Made by a program: the position numbers and the translations under genes. From Salmonella enterica subsp. enterica serovar Choleraesuis (GTDB lineage Bacteria; Pseudomonadota; Gammaproteobacteria; Enterobacterales; Enterobacteriaceae), in NCBI GenBank assembly GCA_022846635.1, contig AP025685.1:1798001-1862000 (forward strand): a stretch of 64,000 nt of DNA, read 5' to 3'. Shown here piece after piece: positions 59,065 through 64,000 of the stretch. The notes beneath the pieces were generated by a model. The model ran no database searches. It saw nothing but the letters and a program-made list of their open reading frames with translations, and was not told the origin of the DNA. How positions within the stretch are numbered: the stretch's first letter is position 1; every line of letters starts with the position of its first letter.

Positions 59065-59523
59065 TCAGCGCCCGCAGCATTTTTTGAATTTTTTGCCGCT
59101 ACCGCATGGGCATATATCATTGCGGCCAAACTGTGGCCTCACGCCGTCTACATAGTACCAGCGGTCGTTCTGACGCAGAAAGCGTGAACGCTCAATAATG
59201 GCACCCGGCGAACCAGACTCTTCAAATCGAGCGACAAAACTGACAAAGCCCTCATTGGCCTCGCGACCTTCGGCCTGCTCATAAACCGTTAAACCCAGCC
59301 ACCGGGTGGCGGCGAAGCTCTTTTCCAGTTCGGCACGCATACCGGGACTGACACATTCCGGGTGCCAGGTCTTAATCAGGTAATCCGCGTTGTTGGTGAC
59401 GAAAGCGCTATAGCGCGAACGCATCAGCAGGGCAGGGGTTGCTGCAACCCTCTCATGGTTTAGATATGGCTGGCAACATAGGCTATACTCCAAGCCGCTG
59501 CCACAGGGGCATAGTTGTGACAC
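59065..59523 (-). CDS. ychJ: YchJ, SEC-C zinc-motif protein
   Basis: The GTG at 59523, six bases after AAAGGAG, gives 152 residues and aligns with E. coli YchJ; the open frame to 59649 is longer but unsupported. Two SEC-C type zinc motifs cap the protein: [13 protein letters not shown] at the start and [13 protein letters not shown] at the end, with an NTF2-like domain between ([20 protein letters not shown]). Function unknown. It is divergent from rssA over 125 bases. Confidence 0.92.
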   Translation of the reverse strand: MSQLCPCGSGLEYSLCCQPYLNHERVAATPALLMRSRYSAFVTNNADYLIKTWHPECVSPGMRAELEKSFAATRWLGLTVYEQAEGREANEGFVSFVARFEESGSPGAIIERSRFLRQNDRWYYVDGVRPQFGRNDICPCGSGKKFKKCCGR

Positions 59524-59648
59524 TGCATCTCCTTTAGTGGTAATCGGTTTACGCAGGCCCGCGCTAACGCGGTGCTCTGGTTTTCTTATGGTATCTGAGA
59601 GCAGACTCAGGTGCCACGCGTCCGTATTACCAGGATGAGATAAGGTCA

Positions 59649-60527
59649 ATGAGAGAGGTCAAAATCGGACTGGCGCTGGGGTCTGGTGCCGCCAAGGGAT
59701 GGGCCCACATCGGAGTCATCAATGCGCTGGAGCGTATGGGGATCCGGGTGGATATTGTGGCTGGCTGTTCAGTTGGCTCTCTGGTGGGTGCGGCGTACGC
59801 CAGCGGTCGTTTACCGTTATTTGAGCGTTGGGTACGTAGTTTCGGCTACTGGGATGTTATCCGGTTAATGGACTTCTCCTGGCGTCGCGGCGGCTTATTG
59901 CGGGGGCGACGCGTATTTGAGCAGGCGCGTAAAATTATTCCCGATGCCAATATTGAAGAGTGCGCTCTGCGGTTTGGCGCCGTGACTTGTAACCTTAGTA
60001 CGGGGCGTGAACTATGGTTTACCAAAGGCGATCTGCACCATGCTATCCGCGCCTCTTGTAGCATTCCCGGCCTGCTGTCGCCTGTTAGCCATAATGGTTA
60101 CTGGCTGGTGGATGGGGCGGTGGTTAATCCGGTTCCGGTTTCTATCACAAGGGCGATGGGCGCTGATATTGTTATTGCCGTTGACCTGCAGCATGACGCT
60201 CATCTGATGCAGCAGGATATGCTGTCTCTTTCTGATGCCGACAATGAGCAGCCCGCTGGCTGGCGCGGACGTTTGAGAAGTCGCTTTAGCCGGTTACATG
60301 CTCCTCCGGGAGCTATGGAAATTATGTCGACGTCAATTCAGGTACTGGAAAATCGCATAAAGCGTACCCGCATGGCCGGGGATCCTCCAGATATTGTACT
60401 GCAGCCGCTGTGCCCACAGATTTCGACTCTCGATTTCCATCGTGCCAGAGAGGCTATTGCAGCAGGAGTGGCTGCGGTAGAGAAAAAAACGGATGAATTA
60501 CTGCCTCTGGTCCGCCCGGATGCTTAA
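59649..60527 (+). CDS. rssA: patatin-like phospholipase family protein RssA
   Basis: The 292-residue protein has the patatin layout: oxyanion [14 protein letters not shown] near residue 12, nucleophile elbow [10 protein letters not shown] with the Ser near 43, and the Asp of the dyad in DGAVVNPVP near 154. It lies just before rssB as in E. coli, where the pair is partly co-transcribed; its own role in RpoS control is not shown. Confidence 0.94.
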   Translation: MREVKIGLALGSGAAKGWAHIGVINALERMGIRVDIVAGCSVGSLVGAAYASGRLPLFERWVRSFGYWDVIRLMDFSWRRGGLLRGRRVFEQARKIIPDANIEECALRFGAVTCNLSTGRELWFTKGDLHHAIRASCSIPGLLSPVSHNGYWLVDGAVVNPVPVSITRAMGADIVIAVDLQHDAHLMQQDMLSLSDADNEQPAGWRGRLRSRFSRLHAPPGAMEIMSTSIQVLENRIKRTRMAGDPPDIVLQPLCPQISTLDFHRAREAIAAGVAAVEKKTDELLPLVRPDA

Positions 60528-60620
60528 AAGAGCAGCACTTGGCGGACAAGAGACAATTCTGACAGGCGGGCAGAGCGAGTTCGTGCCACTATGTAATTAT
60601 TCACGGTATCAGGAGTGAGC

Positions 60621-61634
60621 ATGAACTATCCGTTAGACGGAAAACAGATCTTGATTGTTGAGGACGAAGCCGTTTTCCGCTCGCTGCTGGATAACTATCT
60701 TTCGGCTCTGGGAGCCGAAACTCTCTTGGCATCAGATGGCCTTGAAGCCCTTGATATTCTGGGTACTGCCACCCCGTCATTAATAATCTGCGATCTCACC
60801 ATGCCTAATCTTGATGGTCTGGGCCTGGTTGAGGAGTTGCGCCATCGAGGGATTGAGATCCCGGTTCTGGTTATCTCTGCAACTGAAAATATGGCTGACA
60901 TTGCTAAAGCGCTGCGTCTTGGCGTGCAGGATGTTTTGCTAAAACCCATCAAAGACCTCAACCGCCTGCGTGAAACAGTGCTCTCCTGCCTCTATCCTGC
61001 CATGTTTAACTCCCGGGTAGAGGAAGAAGAGCGTCTGTTCCAGGGCTGGGACGCCCTGGTCAGCGACCCGCAAGCCGCCGCCCGTTTATTGCAGGAGCTT
61101 CAGCCACCGGTTCAGCAAACGGTCTCCCACTGCCGGGTCAACTATCGCCAGTTAATGTCTGCGGATAATCCCGGATTGGTGCTTGATATTGCTCCGTTGT
61201 CCGATGATGATTTGGCTTTCTATTGTCTGGACGTAACTCGAGCCGGAGATAACGGCGTGCTGGCGGCGTTGCTATTGAGAGCATTATTTAATGGCCTTTT
61301 GCAAGAGCAGATGGCGCGCCGTAGCCAGCGTCTTCCTGAACTCGGGCCATTGCTTAAACAGGTCAATCAATTATTGCGCCAGGCTAATTTAGATGGGCAG
61401 TTCCCGCTGTTGGTGGGCTATTATCATAGTGGCTTGAAAAATCTTATTCTGGTCTCAGCTGGACTCAACGCCATTCTGAATACTGGAGAGCATCAAATTC
61501 AGGTCAGTAGCGGTTTACCGCTCGGAACGCTGGGTAATGCTTATCTTAATCAGATAAGCCAGCGCTGCGATGCCTGGCAATGCCAGATTTGGGGCGCAGG
61601 CGGGCGTTTACGCCTTATGTTGTCTGCGGAATAA
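60621..61634 (+). CDS. rssB: RssB, response-regulator adaptor for RpoS proteolysis
   Basis: The ATG at 60621, after AGGAG, gives 337 residues; a GTG six bases upstream is in frame. A receiver domain with Asp58 (LIICDLTMP) and the NMADIAKALRLGVQDVLLKP signature is followed by a linker helix (SRVEEEERLF) and a degenerate PP2C-like domain. RssB hands sigma-S to ClpXP in growing cells. Full length. Confidence 0.95.
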   Translation: MNYPLDGKQILIVEDEAVFRSLLDNYLSALGAETLLASDGLEALDILGTATPSLIICDLTMPNLDGLGLVEELRHRGIEIPVLVISATENMADIAKALRLGVQDVLLKPIKDLNRLRETVLSCLYPAMFNSRVEEEERLFQGWDALVSDPQAAARLLQELQPPVQQTVSHCRVNYRQLMSADNPGLVLDIAPLSDDDLAFYCLDVTRAGDNGVLAALLLRALFNGLLQEQMARRSQRLPELGPLLKQVNQLLRQANLDGQFPLLVGYYHSGLKNLILVSAGLNAILNTGEHQIQVSSGLPLGTLGNAYLNQISQRCDAWQCQIWGAGGRLRLMLSAE

Positions 61635-61828
61635 GCAGTTGGCCCAGGCCTCCATAATCCCGTATTTACTCCCGCGTGTGCGGTGCTACTATGCGTATCG
61701 GCATATGTAATGCTCCGAATTTTATATTTTGCGCGAGTTTTTTTTACACGGATTAGTTAGAGTATTTGTCAGATATATATCCGTTTATTTCGCCCCGGAA
61801 CTATCACCGGAGGCAAAGGAGATTTTCA

Positions 61829-62731
61829 ATGGTTGCCATTAATTCGAAAGTGAAAAAGGCGGTCATCCCAGTTGCCGGACTGGGCACCCGTATGTTGCCT
61901 GCAACAAAAGCCATCCCTAAAGAGATGCTGCCTTTAGTTGATAAGCCTTTAATTCAGTATGTGGTCAATGAATGTATCGCTGCTGGTATTACCGAGATTG
62001 TGCTGGTCACTCACTCTTCGAAAAACTCCATCGAAAACCACTTCGACACCAGCTTTGAGCTGGAAGCCATGCTGGAAAAACGCGTTAAGCGCCAGCTGCT
62101 CGAAGAGGTTCAGGCTATCTGCCCACCGCATGTAACCATCATGCAGGTACGTCAGGGACTGGCGAAAGGCCTGGGGCACGCCGTTATGTGTGCTCATCCG
62201 GTTGTTGGCGATGAGCCAGTTGCAGTCATTCTGCCGGATGTGATTCTGGATGAGTTTGAGTCCGATCTGTCCCGCGATAACCTGGCCGAAATGATGCAGC
62301 GTTTCAGCGAAACCGGTAATAGCCAGATCATGGTGGAACCGGTTGAAGATGTTACTGCGTACGGGGTTGTGGATTGCAAAGGTGTTGAGCTTAATGCCGG
62401 CGATAGCGTGCCAATGGTGGGTATTGTTGAGAAGCCAAAAGCCAGCGAAGCGCCTTCTAATCTGGCGGTTGTAGGTCGTTACGTGCTGAGCGCGGATATC
62501 TGGCCACTGCTGGCTAAAACGCCTCCAGGTGCTGGCGATGAAATTCAGCTAACAGACTCCATCGCGATGCTGATGGATAAAGAAACCGTTGAAGCCTATC
62601 ACATGAAAGGCAAAAGCCATGACTGTGGTAACAAACTGGGATATATGCAGGCTTTCGTTGAATACGGTATCCGTCATAAAACTCTGGGCGAAGATTTCAA
62701 AGCCTGGCTGACCCAGACATTAGGTGATTAA
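61829..62731 (+). CDS. galU: UTP-glucose-1-phosphate uridylyltransferase
   Basis: The ATG at 61829, after AAAGGAG, gives 300 residues and matches E. coli GalU; the open frame to 61766 adds 21 residues from the leader. The nucleotidyltransferase motif [20 protein letters not shown] lies at the start, then [13 protein letters not shown] and GEKPK-type [12 protein letters not shown]. It makes UDP-glucose for LPS, trehalose and galactose use. Confidence 0.97.
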   Translation: MVAINSKVKKAVIPVAGLGTRMLPATKAIPKEMLPLVDKPLIQYVVNECIAAGITEIVLVTHSSKNSIENHFDTSFELEAMLEKRVKRQLLEEVQAICPPHVTIMQVRQGLAKGLGHAVMCAHPVVGDEPVAVILPDVILDEFESDLSRDNLAEMMQRFSETGNSQIMVEPVEDVTAYGVVDCKGVELNAGDSVPMVGIVEKPKASEAPSNLAVVGRYVLSADIWPLLAKTPPGAGDEIQLTDSIAMLMDKETVEAYHMKGKSHDCGNKLGYMQAFVEYGIRHKTLGEDFKAWLTQTLGD

Positions 62732-62758
62732 TTTTTATCCGTCCAGTCTGCCACATAG

Positions 62759-62783
62759 GCCTCGCATAATGCGGGGCTTTTTT
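62759..62783 (+). terminator. rho-independent terminator of galU
   Basis: The stem gcctcgc / gcggggc (one G-T pair) with loop ataat is followed by six T. Confidence 0.85.
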
Positions 62784-63376
62784 ATGCGCTAAACGCGCAG
62801 GTTTTATTGCAGAATCTTGATGTTTTCTCCAATTGTTAATATGTCATTCACCGCAGCATCATCCCTGAGGTGGTGCTGAGATGCATTTCCTCAGCAGTGA
62901 ATATCCATAAAGCCGAATGCTCAGTGGTGGACTATCTGATGTCTTTTAGGCTGGTGATAGTAATAGCTCATGAGAAAATTAACAAAATCTTCAGATATGG
63001 TGATACTGGCATTTATCTGATAACTGCGGGCATTTGTCTCAGACATCAAAACGGACGTTATATGAGCAGCAACTGGTTCGTTTGATGAATAATTTTAATC
63101 AGTAATATTTCTTGAGGCCATTATATGCGTCATGGCGCATCCCATTTTCCGTGCAGCTTTGCGGGTTAAATAATGGTCTTAATGCTATAAGATAATCCTA
63201 ATGATGGCATTAAAACTCTTAACGGAGCGGGGGAGTTGCGGTGGAGCTTTTGATGCTACAAAGCGAAGATGAGAGGGCTGTTTCAATAGGATTGATGTAA
63301 GAATAATCTGTCTCCAGCATATATTGGAAAAGAAAAAACTTCCCCGCTAAAAGGTACATAAGAGTATTTGATGCCA
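62784..63376. other. gene-free stretch between galU and hns
   Basis: About 590 bases of low-GC DNA. The open frames inside (62870-63085 on +, 63219-63410 on -) are short, lack good ribosome-binding sites and resemble nothing I know. As I recall, galU and hns are close neighbours in E. coli, so this may be the decayed remnant of an insertion. Confidence 0.6.
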
Positions 63377-63377
63377 T

Positions 63378-63404
63378 AAAAAAAGGAGCCAGTAGGCTCC
63401 TTTT
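63378..63404 (-). terminator. rho-independent terminator of hns
   Basis: The inverted repeat aaaggagcc-agta-ggctccttt is preceded on + by an A run that becomes the U-tract on the minus strand, 20 bases after the hns stop. Confidence 0.88.
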
Positions 63405-63423
63405 AAACAATGCGTGGGGAATA

Positions 63424-63837
63424 TTACTCGTTGATCAGGAAGTCTTCGAGTTTTTTACCCTGCTCGTCCATTGCTTTTTTGATGACAGCGGGAGTACGGC
63501 CCTGGCCAGTCCAGGTGCGCAATTCACCATTTTCATCGGTATAGCTGTATTTAGCTGGGCGCGCAGCACGCTTAGCTTTAGCGCTATTTTTAACGTTGCC
63601 CATAGCGTTCAGCAGTTCATTAGGATCGATACCGTCAGCAATCAGCATTTCACGATATTGCTGCAGTTTACGAGTACGTTCTTCAATTTCAGCAGCTGCG
63701 GCGCTTTCTTCTTCGCGACGTTCGTTAACGACAACTTCTAATTTTTCCAGCATCTCTTCCAGCGTTTCCAGAGAGCATTCTCTAGCCTGGGCGCGAAGAG
63801 TACGGATGTTGTTCAAAATTTTAAGTGCTTCGCTCAT
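63424..63837 (-). CDS. hns: nucleoid-associated silencer H-NS
   Basis: The 137-residue protein has the N-terminal dimerisation helices ([19 protein letters not shown] and the coiled segment to about 65). A flexible linker and the C-terminal AT-hook-like DNA-binding domain follow, with [24 protein letters not shown] silences AT-rich horizontally acquired DNA, which plausibly includes the low-GC effector array of this window. The 163 bases upstream to the window edge are AT-rich promoter DNA. Confidence 0.97.
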   Translation of the reverse strand: MSEALKILNNIRTLRAQARECSLETLEEMLEKLEVVVNERREEESAAAAEIEERTRKLQQYREMLIADGIDPNELLNAMGNVKNSAKAKRAARPAKYSYTDENGELRTWTGQGRTPAVIKKAMDEQGKKLEDFLINE

Positions 63838-64000
63838 TATAGTAATCTCAAACGTATATAGGGGTGGTTAGTTTTAATAATAATAGTGGGTTCATATCGA
63901 ATCTGCAATAGCTCTGAATGTAAGGAATTAAAAATAACAAGATATTTTTATAGATTTCAGAGAAAGTTCGGTTTAATTCCGATTTGAACTGACTCACAAA

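Noticed and set aside
62870..63085. 71-codon frame between galU and hns
   Set aside because: No ribosome-binding site and no recognisable protein feature.

Overview
The window is chromosomal DNA of a member of the Enterobacteriaceae. From about 27.2 kb to the end it follows the Escherichia coli 27-min backbone almost gene for gene: ychF, pth, ychH, dauA, prs, ispE, lolB, hemA, prfA, prmC, sirB2, sirB1, kdsA, chaA, chaB, chaC, ychN, ychO, narLX, narK, narGHJI, two tRNA-Tyr genes, purU, ychJ, rssA, rssB, galU, hns. The proteins are clearly orthologous to E. coli but diverged, and there are local insertions: a secreted PEBP protein between ychN and ychO, a membrane protein plus a DUF421 protein after narI, and about 690 bp between galU and hns. 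The host is therefore an enterobacterial genus other than Escherichia; the sequence alone does not let me name the species.

Bases 1-27110 hold a type VI secretion system (T6SS) locus next to ychF. The order is tssB, tssC, tssK, tssL, an OmpA-type membrane protein, hcp, an ERIC repeat, clpV, vgrG, an effector/immunity array, PAAR, a membrane protein of unknown function, a tssM'-'tssF fusion, tssG, tssJ, tssE, a small unknown gene and a vasL/tssA-like gene. The locus looks damaged. One 746-codon reading frame joins the N-terminal part of TssM to the C-terminal two thirds of TssF. The large periplasmic part of TssM and the start of TssF are therefore absent, and no separate canonical tssA is visible. 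Unless this is an assembly collapse, the machine is probably unable to fire, although its effector/immunity genes are still open.

The array behind vgrG (11.7-18.7 kb) is the most striking region. It has three copies of an immunity lipoprotein gene (Tli3-like) and two full copies plus one 12-codon stub of a Tle3-type lipase effector (alpha/beta hydrolase with SHSQG motif, probable DUF3274 C-terminus). Copies are separated by re-duplicated 3' ends of vgrG, so the array apparently grew by recombination through the vgrG tail. Between near-identical flanks, a block of about 600-660 bp covering the immunity C-terminus and the effector N-terminus is divergent. It looks like a swappable specificity module.

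The backbone half encodes translation and heme genes (hemA, prfA, prmC), PRPP and isoprenoid synthesis (prs, ispE), LPS Kdo synthesis (kdsA), outer-membrane lipoprotein insertion (lolB), and a complete nitrate-respiration block. In that block NarXL sense nitrate, NarK imports it and NarGHI reduce it with NarJ as chaperone. FNR boxes and NarL-type heptamers lie in front of narK and narG. The tRNA-Tyr pair is read leftward from a tyrT-like promoter. It is followed by 175-bp tandem repeats, each carrying a copy of the tRNA 3' end, like the rtT/tpr repeats of the E. coli tyrT operon. The right end holds the RpoS-turnover gene rssB, galU and hns.
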